The notes under the pieces are model-generated. The model had not been told where the DNA came from, searched no databases, and saw only the letters and a program-made list of their open reading frames with translations. From contig CAKVJR010000079.1 of assembly GCA_934754855.1 (NCBI GenBank), positions 1-8,032 of the forward strand: DNA of 8,032 nt, written 5' to 3'. This document shows positions 1 through 6,646 of the stretch, piece by piece. A program made the position numbers and the translations under genes. Each line of letters begins with the position of its first letter. Positions within the stretch are counted from its first letter, which is position 1. The DNA is from an uncultured Candidatus Melainabacteria bacterium (lineage in GTDB: Bacteria > Cyanobacteriota > Vampirovibrionia > Gastranaerophilales > Gastranaerophilaceae).

Positions 1-1507
1 CAGGAACTTTTTCGAACTTGAATGTTCTGTCTTTGTTCAATGCAACGTCACCGGGAGCAACACGGAAGTTTTCTTCTTCGTCTGCTGACATATAGTGAAC
101 TTCTTCCGTTACCTTGCCGTCTTTTACCGCAAAGTAAGGAGTTTCAATAAAGCCGTAATCGTTAACTCTTGCGTGTGTAGCAAGTGAACCGATAAGACCT
201 GCGTTCGGACCTTCAGGAGTTTCAATCGGGCAAAGACGTCCGTAGTGTGAAGGGTGAATATCACGAACCGCAAATCCGGCTCTTTCTCTTACCAAACCAC
301 CGGGGCCTAATGCCGAAATACGTCTTTTGTGAGTCAATTCGGCAAGCGGGTTTGTTTGGTCCATAAATTGTGACAACTGTGATGAACCGAAGAATTCCTT
401 TAACGCCGCTACGAGCGGTTTAGTGTTCAACAAGTTCAACGGTGTCAATGACTCTGAATTTTGCAAAGTCATTCTTTCTTTAACGATTCTTTCGATACGG
501 CTCAAACCTACTCTGAATTGGTTTTGGAGCAATTCACCGACTGAACGGACACGTCTGTTTCCGAGGTGGTCGATGTCATCGCAACTTCCTTCATCGTAAG
601 TCAAGTTAATCAAATATTCGATTGATGATACCAAATCTTCTGTTGTCAAAGTTCTTTGAGTTGCAGGAATATTCAAATTCAATTTTTTGTTGAGTTTGTA
701 ACGACCTACACGACCAACGTCATATTTCTTTTCATCAAAGAATCTTGCATCAAGAATTTGTTTTCCGCCAAGAGGTGACGCAGGGTCGCCCGGACGTAAT
801 TTCTTGTAAACTTCAATCAATGCATCATCTTGTGTTTCTGTTGTATCTTTATCCAATGTTTTCTTCAAAAATTCAAAGTGGGTAAAGCGTGATTCCATTT
901 CTGCAACGGATAAACCTAATGCTTTCAACAATGTTGTTGCCAAAATCTTTCTGTTTTTGTCGATTTTGACGTGAACTATATCATTCGCATCAGTTTCAAT
1001 CTTCAACCATGCCCCTCTGTTAGGAATCAAAGTTGCGTTGTATAAACGTTTACCGGTCGGAGAGATTTCTCTCTTGAAATATACGCCCGGAGAACGTACG
1101 ATTTGCGAAACGATAACACGTTCCGCACCATTGACGATAAAGGTACCTTTGTCAGTCATCGTCGGGATATCACCGATATACACTTCTTGCTCTTTGATTT
1201 CACCGCTGTCACGGTTAACCAAACGAACCATAACTCTCAACTGTTTTGCATAAGTTGCGTCATGAATTCTTGCTTCTTCTATCGTGTATTTCGGATTGTC
1301 GAATGTATAATTCGGTAAGAAGTGCAACTCCAAACGACCCGTGTAGTCTTTAATCGGAGAGTATGAAAGGAATTCTTCCTTCAAACCTTCAGTCAAAAAC
1401 CACTCAAAGGATTTCTTTTGGACTTCAATCAAGTCCGGCAAATAATCCAAACGAGTCTTGGGTATCCCCATCGGCGTTACTCTTTCAGAATAAGTTTTCT
1501 TTAACAT
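1..1507 (-). CDS. rpoB: RNA polymerase beta subunit, N-terminal part (cut by window edge)
   Basis: This encodes the first 502 residues of the beta subunit of RNA polymerase, which with beta' forms the catalytic core; the rest lies beyond the left edge. The translation shows the beta1 lobe (GTFIVNGAERVIVSQIVRSPG), the beta2 lobe, then the rifampicin-binding stretch SSQLSQFMDQTNPLAELTHK followed by RRISALGPGGLVRERAGF and CPIETPEGPNAGLIGSL. The residues equal to E. coli D516, H526 and S531 are the wild-type D383, H393 and S398. The numbering is about 133 lower than in E. coli because the large enterobacterial insertion in the beta2 lobe is absent; wording and length resemble cyanobacterial RpoB as I remember it. 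The ATG at 1507 is preceded by a GAGGTGA ribosome site and gives the usual short N-terminus (MLKKTYSERVTPMGIPKTRL). No rplL lies directly upstream; a divergent histidine kinase does. Identity is certain. Confidence 0.98.
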   Translation of the reverse strand, partial: MLKKTYSERVTPMGIPKTRLDYLPDLIEVQKKSFEWFLTEGLKEEFLSYSPIKDYTGRLELHFLPNYTFDNPKYTIEEARIHDATYAKQLRVMVRLVNRDSGEIKEQEVYIGDIPTMTDKGTFIVNGAERVIVSQIVRSPGVYFKREISPTGKRLYNATLIPNRGAWLKIETDANDIVHVKIDKNRKILATTLLKALGLSVAEMESRFTHFEFLKKTLDKDTTETQDDALIEVYKKLRPGDPASPLGGKQILDARFFDEKKYDVGRVGRYKLNKKLNLNIPATQRTLTTEDLVSSIEYLINLTYDEGSCDDIDHLGNRRVRSVGELLQNQFRVGLSRIERIVKERMTLQNSESLTPLNLLNTKPLVAALKEFFGSSQLSQFMDQTNPLAELTHKRRISALGPGGLVRERAGFAVRDIHPSHYGRLCPIETPEGPNAGLIGSLATHARVNDYGFIETPYFAVKDGKVTEEVHYMSADEEENFRVAPGDVALNKDRTFKFEKVP

Positions 1508-1511
1508 TTAT

Positions 1512-1518
1512 TCACCTC
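1512..1518 (-). promoter_or_regulatory. Shine-Dalgarno site of rpoB
   Basis: Read on the minus strand this is GAGGTGA, four bases before the ATG whose A is at 1507. It is the strongest ribosome-binding site in the window and fixes the rpoB start. It contrasts with the histidine kinase on the other side of the spacer, which has none. Confidence 0.85.
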
Positions 1519-1615
1519 GCTGCATGTGGCATACTTTTTTATTCAATTTTTTATAAATATGCATTGTACTGTACAAAATTTTTATCTTTTCTTTGATATC
1601 AAGGGTTTTAGTCTA

Positions 1616-1656
1616 TTTATCCCGTTCATTAAGGGTAATTTTGACACTATTTACCC
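1616..1656. repeat. Cluster of three TTA(T)CCC motifs, possible operator
   Basis: Within 41 bases the same core appears three times: TTTATCCCGTT (1616-1626, plus), TTACCCTT (1638 down to 1631, read on the minus strand) and TTTACCCGTT (1650-1659, plus). The first and last share CTATTTA(T)CCCGTT in direct orientation 34 bases apart, close to three helical turns; the middle copy is inverted, giving TTATCCC...GGGTAA. The exact -35-like TTGACA at 1641-1646 lies inside the cluster. This pattern is typical of a protein-binding control region between divergent genes, but no regulator can be named and no promoter here is proven. Confidence 0.35.
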
Positions 1657-1720
1657 GTTTTTAAATGATAACTTGCTGAAAGTTCCTCGTCAAGAAAAAT
1701 GCTTAACAAAACTAAACTCA

Positions 1721-1738
1721 TGTAAATATTTGTTTACA
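1721..1738. promoter_or_regulatory. Palindrome TGTAAA-N6-TTTACA, possible operator
   Basis: The two six-base arms, 1721-1726 and 1733-1738, are perfect inverted complements around a six-base centre, TATTTG. The size and symmetry suit a dimeric helix-turn-helix repressor. It sits about 140 bases before the kinase gene and over 210 bases before rpoB. In DNA this rich in A and T such a palindrome may be chance. Confidence 0.3.
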
Positions 1739-1862
1739 AAAAATTTTATAATCGTCAAAAAGGCTGTCATTATTGAATTAGACTGTCAAGTGTTGCAAAA
1801 AGATGATTTTTGTATCAAAAAATCTATACAATTCTTAACGAGCGAGCAAAAAAAACTCAAAA

Positions 1863-1871
1863 TGATATAAT
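1863..1871 (+). promoter_or_regulatory. Extended -10 promoter of the histidine kinase gene (near-leaderless)
   Basis: TGATATAAT is a perfect extended -10 (TGn plus TATAAT at 1866-1871). Standard spacing puts transcription start near 1878, only about three bases before the ATG at 1881. No good -35 lies at 16-18 bases, which fits extended -10 promoters. No Shine-Dalgarno sequence lies between it and the start codon. The transcript would be leaderless or nearly so. Confidence 0.55.
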
Positions 1872-1880
1872 CAAAACATT

Positions 1881-3635
1881 ATGAACAAACAAAATTTAAA
1901 GAATTTTTCAGTAGCGGTTTCGACTGTTGTAATAACTGTTTCGGCAGCAATCATAGGCTATTCCGCCGTAAATATTTTTAGCGAATATACAGAAAAACAC
2001 TTTGCGGAATATGCAAAAAATTCGGCAGAAACGCTTGCATATCAATCATCGGCGATTATTCAAGACACAAATGTCGAGCAGCCGCCTGTATTAAATGCTC
2101 TTGCAAAAGCAACTTTGCATAACGACAAAAACATTTCGTTTATTGAGTTTTCAGACACGAACGGAAATATTTTATTCTATGAAAAATCAAATTCTTACAA
2201 TCCGAAAAACTTTGACGGAATAAAGGTGAATACGCCCGTTAACATTGAGCAAGACGGCAAATTCACAACAGTTGCATATTTAAAAATGGGAGTGACAAAA
2301 AAATTCGTCAAAGAACAAACAAAGAAACAAAAAGAGGGAATTGTCGGACTAATTTCGTTCTTATGGCTTATCGTGATGATTTCTTGGGCAATTTCAAGAT
2401 ATTTGACGAGAAGAGAAATCAACCTTTTGTGCTATGGTTTAAAACACATATCTGACGGTCATTTCGGCACAAAAATAAAACTTGAAGGACGAAAAGAAAC
2501 GAAAGAGTTAATTGATATATTCAACAATCTTTCAACGAAATTAAAAAATTACGAAGAACAAAATGTCGGCAGCATTTTGCTTGAAAGAAACAAACTCGAG
2601 GCTGTCTTGATGAGCATTGTAAACGGCGTAGTTGTTTGCAATAACGAAGATGAGATTGTTTTGATAAATCTTGCGGCAGAAAAAATGCTCTCTGTTTCCG
2701 GAGAAAACGTTAAGGGAGTTCAAATCCAATGTTATTCGGACACTCAAGGCGAACATTGTTTCAGAGATAAAATCGAAGAATTTAAAGACACACCGCTTGA
2801 TACAATTTTAAAAAATCCGCCGGAATTTACGGTTGAAATTGACAAAAAGATAATCAAATGCACAATTTCGCCGATGTTTATGCAAAATGACGATTACGTC
2901 GGCTATATCATCGTAATGCTTGATGTAACAAAGGAAACAGAGGTAAACAACCTCAAAAATCAATTCATTTCAAATGTTTCTCACGAACTCAGAACGCCCG
3001 TAACCGTTTTAAGAACGTACATTGACACATTATACACAATGGGCGATGAGTTGGACGAAGAAACGAGAAAAGAATTTACGGAAACCGCAAACAAAGAAGT
3101 TACAAGGCTTCACAGAATGGTTAACGACATTTTAGACGTTTCAAGATTGGAATCACCCGATGTTGAACTTGAAAAGGAAATGGCAGATATAACGCCTGTT
3201 TTGACAGATACTATTACCTCAATGCAAGTTCTTGCCGATGAGAAAAATGTAAAAATTAACCTTGAAAAGCCTGATGGTGAAACCGTTTTACCGATTAATG
3301 TCGCAAATATGGAACGTGTTTTCAACAATTTGCTTTCAAATGCGATAAAATACTCGCCCGAGGGAAGTTCGATAGAAGTTGTGTTGAAAAAAGAGGGCGA
3401 ATATGCTGATATCTCTGTCACAGACCACGGTTGCGGTATTGCAGAAGAAAATTTGCCAAAACTTTTTGAAAGATTTTACAGGGTTGAAAATTCGGTTCAT
3501 ACAGTAAAAGGCACGGGATTAGGGCTATATCTTGTAAAAACAACTGTTGAGAAACATCATCACGGACAAGTTTATGTAAAATCAAAAGTTGGTGAAGGCT
3601 CAACTTTTGGAATAAAATTACCCCTTTCTTTATAA
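1881..3635 (+). CDS. Membrane sensor histidine kinase (HAMP-PAS-HisKA-HATPase)
   Basis: A 584-residue two-component sensor kinase. Residues 9-31 form a first membrane helix, 32-150 an extracytoplasmic sensing region, 154-172 a second helix, and about 173-225 a HAMP-like linker. A PAS domain follows (about 235-345, with SIVNGVVVCNNEDEIVLIN), then the HisKA helix with the phospho-acceptor motif SHELRTP, H368. The ATPase domain has its N box (NNLLSNAIKYSPEG, N487), G1 box (DHGCG, 515-519), F box (LFERFYR) and G2 box (GTGLGL, 544-549), so the enzyme should be active. The order of domains matches PhoR/WalK-type kinases. It is an orphan here: no response regulator lies in the window, and the signal cannot be deduced. 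The start at 1881 places the first helix right after a short charged tail; no ribosome site precedes it. Cysteines C253, C284 and C293 in the PAS region are noted without assigning a role. Confidence 0.95.
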   Translation: MNKQNLKNFSVAVSTVVITVSAAIIGYSAVNIFSEYTEKHFAEYAKNSAETLAYQSSAIIQDTNVEQPPVLNALAKATLHNDKNISFIEFSDTNGNILFYEKSNSYNPKNFDGIKVNTPVNIEQDGKFTTVAYLKMGVTKKFVKEQTKKQKEGIVGLISFLWLIVMISWAISRYLTRREINLLCYGLKHISDGHFGTKIKLEGRKETKELIDIFNNLSTKLKNYEEQNVGSILLERNKLEAVLMSIVNGVVVCNNEDEIVLINLAAEKMLSVSGENVKGVQIQCYSDTQGEHCFRDKIEEFKDTPLDTILKNPPEFTVEIDKKIIKCTISPMFMQNDDYVGYIIVMLDVTKETEVNNLKNQFISNVSHELRTPVTVLRTYIDTLYTMGDELDEETRKEFTETANKEVTRLHRMVNDILDVSRLESPDVELEKEMADITPVLTDTITSMQVLADEKNVKINLEKPDGETVLPINVANMERVFNNLLSNAIKYSPEGSSIEVVLKKEGEYADISVTDHGCGIAEENLPKLFERFYRVENSVHTVKGTGLGLYLVKTTVEKHHHGQVYVKSKVGEGSTFGIKLPLSL

Positions 3636-3675
3636 AATCTTAATTTTGAGGGGGCAATTAAAAATATGTTTCACT

Positions 3676-3681
3676 TATAAT
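3676..3681 (+). promoter_or_regulatory. Likely -10 element before the dehydrogenase operon
   Basis: An exact TATAAT lies in the 81-base gap between the kinase stop and the next gene. It predicts transcription start near 3688 and a leader of about 29 bases that includes the GGAG site. No matching -35 is visible and the area is AT-rich, so this is a suggestion. No terminator hairpin separates it from the kinase, so read-through is also possible. Confidence 0.4.
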
Positions 3682-3705
3682 ATAAATATAAAATGAATAG
3701 TAAAT

Positions 3706-3709
3706 GGAG
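3706..3709 (+). promoter_or_regulatory. Shine-Dalgarno GGAG that selects the 3717 start
   Basis: GGAG sits seven bases before the ATG at 3717. The same string AATGGAGAAAAA occurs before the next gene (4717-4728, ATG at 4729), which supports its use as a ribosome site. An in-frame ATG at 3693 would add eight residues (MNSKWRKK) ahead of the Rossmann fold and would have the GGAG inside the coding sequence. Confidence 0.7.
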
Positions 3710-3716
3710 AAAAAAG

Positions 3717-4718
3717 ATGACTAAACGTAACGTAGCGGTTATCGGATGCGGACTTTGGGGCAAAAATATCGTAAGAAATTTTTACAACCTTGATGCCTTA
3801 AACACGGTTTGCGATTTAGATACCGAAAACCTTAAAAAATTGGCTATGGAGTACGAAAACGTACATTTCACAACCGATTTTAACGAAGTATTAAACAACC
3901 CCGAAATTGAAGCGGTTGCGGTTGTAACCCCGAGCCATACGCACTTTAAGGTTGTAAGTGCCGTATTGAACGCAGGCAAACACGTTTACGTTGAAAAACC
4001 GATTTCAACCGTTGCGGACGAAGCAAAAAAATTGATGGAACTTGCAGATGAAAAAGGTTTGACGCTTATGGTCGGACACCTTTTGCTTTACCACCCGGCA
4101 GTCAACAGATTAAAGCAAATCATCAACGAAGGTATGCTCGGTGAAATCACCTATATCCAAAGCGACAGACTTAATATCAACTATTTCAAAAACGACAGAA
4201 GTGTTATGTGGGACTTGGCACCGCACGATGTTTCAATGACAGCATACGTTTTGGGCAAAGAACCCGTTAGAGTCATCAGTGCAGTCGGTGTTTCTTCAGA
4301 CAAAAACGACATTATGGACATAACACACGTCACCATTGAATATGAAGGCGGCGTTGTAGGACAAATTTCAGACAGTTGGATTCACCCCGTAAAACGTGTA
4401 AATATGCTCGTTAGAGGTACAAAAGCAACTGCAATCTTTGATGACACATTACCGACAAACAAACTTGTCATTATTGACCATACAACCCCCGGTGCTGCAA
4501 AGCCCGAACCACTTGATTTCATTGAAATTGAACCGTTGAAACTTGAATGTCAACACTTCCTCAATTGTTTCAAAACAGGCACAAAACCGAGAAGTGACGG
4601 TTTAAACGGATATCAAGTCGTCAGCATTCTTGAAGAAGCAGAAAAAATTATGCTTGGCGAAAGACGTGCAAGACTTGATAAAGTAAACTTCAAATCATCA
4701 AGAAGTAAAAAGAAATAA
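3717..4718 (+). CDS. Gfo/Idh/MocA-family NAD(P)-dependent sugar dehydrogenase
   Basis: A 333-residue soluble oxidoreductase. The N-terminal Rossmann fold opens with VAVIGCGLWGKN, where G10, G12 and G15 make the dinucleotide-binding turn. TPSHTH (71-76) and the family signature EKP (93-95, with catalytic K94) follow. The C-terminal alpha/beta domain carries GHLLLYHPAV and WDLAPHD, in which D166 and H170 match the catalytic Asp/His pair of the family. Members oxidise or reduce a hydroxyl of a sugar or cyclitol. The GLWGKN wording recalls WlbA/WbpB-type UDP-N-acetylglucosaminuronate 3-dehydrogenases, but no sugar nucleotide genes lie nearby, so the substrate is unassigned. The lysine-rich tail (SSRSKKK) is unremarkable. 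It is the first gene of a tight run; the next starts 10 bases after its stop. The start at 3717 is chosen for its GGAG site; 3693 is the alternative. Confidence 0.92.
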   Translation: MTKRNVAVIGCGLWGKNIVRNFYNLDALNTVCDLDTENLKKLAMEYENVHFTTDFNEVLNNPEIEAVAVVTPSHTHFKVVSAVLNAGKHVYVEKPISTVADEAKKLMELADEKGLTLMVGHLLLYHPAVNRLKQIINEGMLGEITYIQSDRLNINYFKNDRSVMWDLAPHDVSMTAYVLGKEPVRVISAVGVSSDKNDIMDITHVTIEYEGGVVGQISDSWIHPVKRVNMLVRGTKATAIFDDTLPTNKLVIIDHTTPGAAKPEPLDFIEIEPLKLECQHFLNCFKTGTKPRSDGLNGYQVVSILEEAEKIMLGERRARLDKVNFKSSRSKKK

Positions 4719-4728
4719 TGGAGAAAAA

Positions 4729-5334
4729 ATGGCAAATTTAATTTCACTTTTCAGAGTAATTCTTGCATTTTATCTACTTTTAATGCTTGATTGTCAAAGC
4801 CAAAACCCCACATTTTATTGGGTTGCAGTCGGTTTGACACTTGCCGTAATTATTCTCGACGCACTTGACGGTTGGGTTGCAAGAAAATTCAACGAAGCAT
4901 CGAAAATCGGCTCGATTATTGATATTTTAGGCGACAGAATCGTCGAAAATGCTTATTGGATTGTATTTGCGTTCTACGGCTGGATTGGCGTATGGGTGCC
5001 GCTTATTGTAATGACGAGAAGTTTCGTCTGCGACACATTAAGAGGATTGGCTTTCGCAGAAGGCTGCACGGCATTCGGCTCAGACAGCATGGTTCAAAGC
5101 AAATTAGGCAGATTTTTAACCGCATCAAGATTTTCAAGAGCAGTTTACGGCGGAGCAAAAGTTTTCGCATTTATGGCGGTAATCGCTTGCCATGTTCCGA
5201 ATTGGGAACCTGCAAACTGGTTTGTAATTTTAACTGATGTTTGCGTATGGCTTGCGGTCATTTTCTGCGTACTCAGAGGATTACCCGTTGTTGTTGCAGG
5301 TAAAAAATATTTTGTAGCCAAACAAGTCGATTAA
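4729..5334 (+). CDS. CDP-alcohol phosphatidyltransferase, PgsA-like
   Basis: A 201-residue polytopic membrane enzyme that moves a phosphatidyl (or similar) group from a CDP-activated lipid to an alcohol. The family motif D-x2-DG-x2-AR-x8-G-x3-D-x3-D is complete: D44, D47, G48, A51, R52, G61, D65, D69. These aspartates bind the metal ions and CDP. Hydrophobic helices lie at about 1-20, 29-45, 73-95, 143-156 and 163-190. Size and N-terminus (MANLISLFRVILAFYL) resemble phosphatidylglycerophosphate synthase, the first step to phosphatidylglycerol. The middle segment with SKLGRFLTASRFSRAVYGGAK differs from the PgsA pattern I remember, so another acceptor such as inositol phosphate is possible and I leave the symbol blank. 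GGAG at 4720-4723 is its ribosome site. It lies between the dehydrogenase (10-base gap) and trmL (2-base gap). Confidence 0.9.
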   Translation: MANLISLFRVILAFYLLLMLDCQSQNPTFYWVAVGLTLAVIILDALDGWVARKFNEASKIGSIIDILGDRIVENAYWIVFAFYGWIGVWVPLIVMTRSFVCDTLRGLAFAEGCTAFGSDSMVQSKLGRFLTASRFSRAVYGGAKVFAFMAVIACHVPNWEPANWFVILTDVCVWLAVIFCVLRGLPVVVAGKKYFVAKQVD

Positions 5335-5336
5335 TT

Positions 5337-5804
5337 ATGGAAAATACAAATTTCAACATAGTTTTAGTGGAACCCGAAATTCCACAAAATACAGGAAACA
5401 TAATCAGAACCTGTGCTTGCACAGGCTCTGAATTGTTTTTGGTCGGCAGATTGGGCTTTATTTTGGACGATAAACATTTGAAACGCTGCGGACTTGACTA
5501 TCACGATGCCGTAAATATCAGACGTTACAACGAAATAGACGATTTGCTAAAAGAATATCCGAACTCGAATTTTTACTATTTCACAACCAAAAGCGATAAA
5601 ACTTATACAAAAGTTAACTTCAAAAAAGGCGATTTTCTCGTTTTCGGACGAGAAACAAAAGGTTTACCAGAGGATTTTCTTCACGCACATTGGGACAATG
5701 CAGTCACAATTCCGATGAAAGAGGGACAAAGAAGTTTAAACCTCTCAAATTCAGTCGCCATAGCCGTTTATGAGGCAATAAGACAATGCGAAGTATTGCT
5801 CTGA
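5337..5804 (+). CDS. trmL: tRNA (cytidine/uridine-34-2'-O)-methyltransferase
   Basis: A 155-residue SPOUT methyltransferase of the TrmL (YibK/CspR) type, which methylates the ribose of wobble base 34 in certain leucine tRNAs using S-adenosylmethionine. All three SPOUT motifs are present: EPEIPQNTGNIIR (12-24), FGRETKGLP (103-111), which forms part of the knotted cofactor site, and IPM...RSLNLSNSVAIAVYEA (125-146). Length equals that of the E. coli enzyme (about 157). The start is two bases after the stop of the preceding gene with no clear Shine-Dalgarno sequence, so translation is probably coupled. Its last 19 bases overlap the next gene in a different frame. The catalytic and cofactor motifs are intact, so I expect it to be functional. 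Confidence 0.95.
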   Translation: MENTNFNIVLVEPEIPQNTGNIIRTCACTGSELFLVGRLGFILDDKHLKRCGLDYHDAVNIRRYNEIDDLLKEYPNSNFYYFTTKSDKTYTKVNFKKGDFLVFGRETKGLPEDFLHAHWDNAVTIPMKEGQRSLNLSNSVAIAVYEAIRQCEVLL

Positions 5805-6646
5805 ATGAAGTTTTAAAACACTTTCCAAAACGCCCGCAAGACTCTCATAAAGGAACTTTCGGGCATATTTTAAATATCTCGGGGTCAAAAGCCTACACAG
5901 GTGCGGCAATTTTATCATCACTTTCCGCTCTAAAAATCGGAGCAGGCTACGTAACCCTTGCCACAGTAGAAGATGCGGCAAATATCATACATTCGTTTTC
6001 TCCAGATATCCCGACTATCGAATTAAAACAAACCAAAAACGGAACAATATCGAGTGATAACACTAATAGTGTCATTGAGTTATCAAAGAATTTTGATGTA
6101 ATTTCAATCGGCTCAGGATTAGGCAGAAACGAAGAAACGGCAAGGTTTGCGACCGAGTTTATAAAAGAAAATCAAAAACCAATTGTAATTGATGCAGACG
6201 GATTAAATTCTTTATCTGAAATCGGAATTGAAAAAATCGGCGGAAACTCAGTCATAACTCCACACCCGAAAGAACTTTCGAGGTTAATTGATGTCCCTGT
6301 TGAAATTATACTAAGCGACAGAAAATATTATGCGGTTGAAACGGCGAAAAGCCTTGAAACCATTGTAGTTTTAAAAGGTCACAATACTGTTGTAACGGAC
6401 GGAAAATCAGTTTACATCAATGAAAGCGGCTGCTCGGCACTTGCAAAAGCAGGCAGCGGCGATGTTTTAACGGGAATGATAACAGGATTAATGTCCCAAA
6501 ACACAAATCCGCTATTTGCAGCGATTTTGGGAGTATATCTCCACGGATTGACAGGCGATATTGCAGCGGAAAGTCATACGGAATACAGCGTTTTGGCATC
6601 TGATTTATTAAATTTTATCCCGAATGCAATTAAAAAAATTCTTTGA
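5786..6646 (+). CDS. nnrD: ADP/ATP-dependent (S)-NAD(P)H-hydrate dehydratase, stand-alone
   Basis: A 286-residue ribokinase-fold enzyme of metabolite repair. It removes water from damaged NADH or NADPH hydrates at the expense of ADP or ATP. Family motifs in order: RPQDSHKGTFGHILNISGS (16-34), GSGLG (109-113), IDADGLN (135-141), TPHPKEL (158-164), LKG (196-198) and AKAGSGDVLTG (220-230), with the catalytic D226. In many bacteria this domain is fused behind the YjeF_N epimerase (NnrE); here only the dehydratase domain is present, so the epimerase is either elsewhere or missing. The gene begins inside the 3' end of trmL with a 19-base overlap; GAGG at 5772-5775 is a plausible ribosome site. Codons 92-96 lie within a 16-base palindrome shared with the spacer after the next gene. 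Identity is secure; nucleotide preference is unknown. Confidence 0.93.
   Translation: MRSIALNEVLKHFPKRPQDSHKGTFGHILNISGSKAYTGAAILSSLSALKIGAGYVTLATVEDAANIIHSFSPDIPTIELKQTKNGTISSDNTNSVIELSKNFDVISIGSGLGRNEETARFATEFIKENQKPIVIDADGLNSLSEIGIEKIGGNSVITPHPKELSRLIDVPVEIILSDRKYYAVETAKSLETIVVLKGHNTVVTDGKSVYINESGCSALAKAGSGDVLTGMITGLMSQNTNPLFAAILGVYLHGLTGDIAAESHTEYSVLASDLLNFIPNAIKKIL
6057..6072. repeat. Intragenic copy of the AACAC-N5-GTGTT palindrome
   Basis: ATAACACTAATAGTGT within nnrD is identical over 16 bases to 7591-7606 just past the TPR gene. It encodes part of the SDNTNSV stretch, a surface-like segment outside the conserved motifs, so its presence is not dictated by known catalytic residues. 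Confidence 0.6.

Larger units (their letters stand above)
1508..1880. other. AT-rich divergent intergenic control region (rpoB / histidine kinase)
   Basis: This 373-base spacer separates two divergently read genes and must hold the promoters of both. I find no convincing gene in it; the open frames crossing it encode low-complexity Phe/Ile/Lys-rich peptides. It holds the rpoB ribosome site at the left end, a cluster of TTACCC-like motifs (1616-1656), an exact TTGACA at 1641-1646 followed 17 bases later by the weak -10-like AATGAT (1664-1669, plus strand), a TGTAAA-N6-TTTACA palindrome (1721-1738), a 7-bp AT hairpin GATTTTT/AAAAATC (1805-1824), and an extended -10 directly before the kinase gene. 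For rpoB the only minus-strand -10-like hexamer I see is TACAAT (1568 down to 1563), about 56 bases before the start codon and lacking a good -35, so the rpoB promoter remains unplaced. Confidence 0.6.

Noticed and set aside
1038..1596. Plus-strand open frames opposite the start of rpoB
   Set aside because: They are antisense shadows of a conserved coding region and have no supporting features.
1641..1669. Strong sigma-70 promoter from TTGACA at 1641
   Set aside because: The -35 is exact, but the best -10 at correct spacing is only AATGAT and it would give a leader of about 200 bases; kept as a note in the spacer entry only.
1526..1870. A 114-codon open frame in the rpoB/kinase spacer
   Set aside because: It has no ribosome site, encodes a Phe/Ile/Lys-rich low-complexity peptide, overlaps the predicted control motifs and the kinase promoter, and shows no recognisable motif.
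3693..3716. Upstream in-frame ATG adding eight residues to the dehydrogenase
   Set aside because: The extension is not part of the Rossmann fold, and the GGAG site seven bases before 3717 matches the one used by the next gene. It is not fully excluded because a TATAAT lies 12 bases before 3693.
4956..5237. A 93-codon frame inside the CDP-alcohol phosphatidyltransferase gene
   Set aside because: It is an out-of-frame shadow; the main frame carries a complete catalytic motif.
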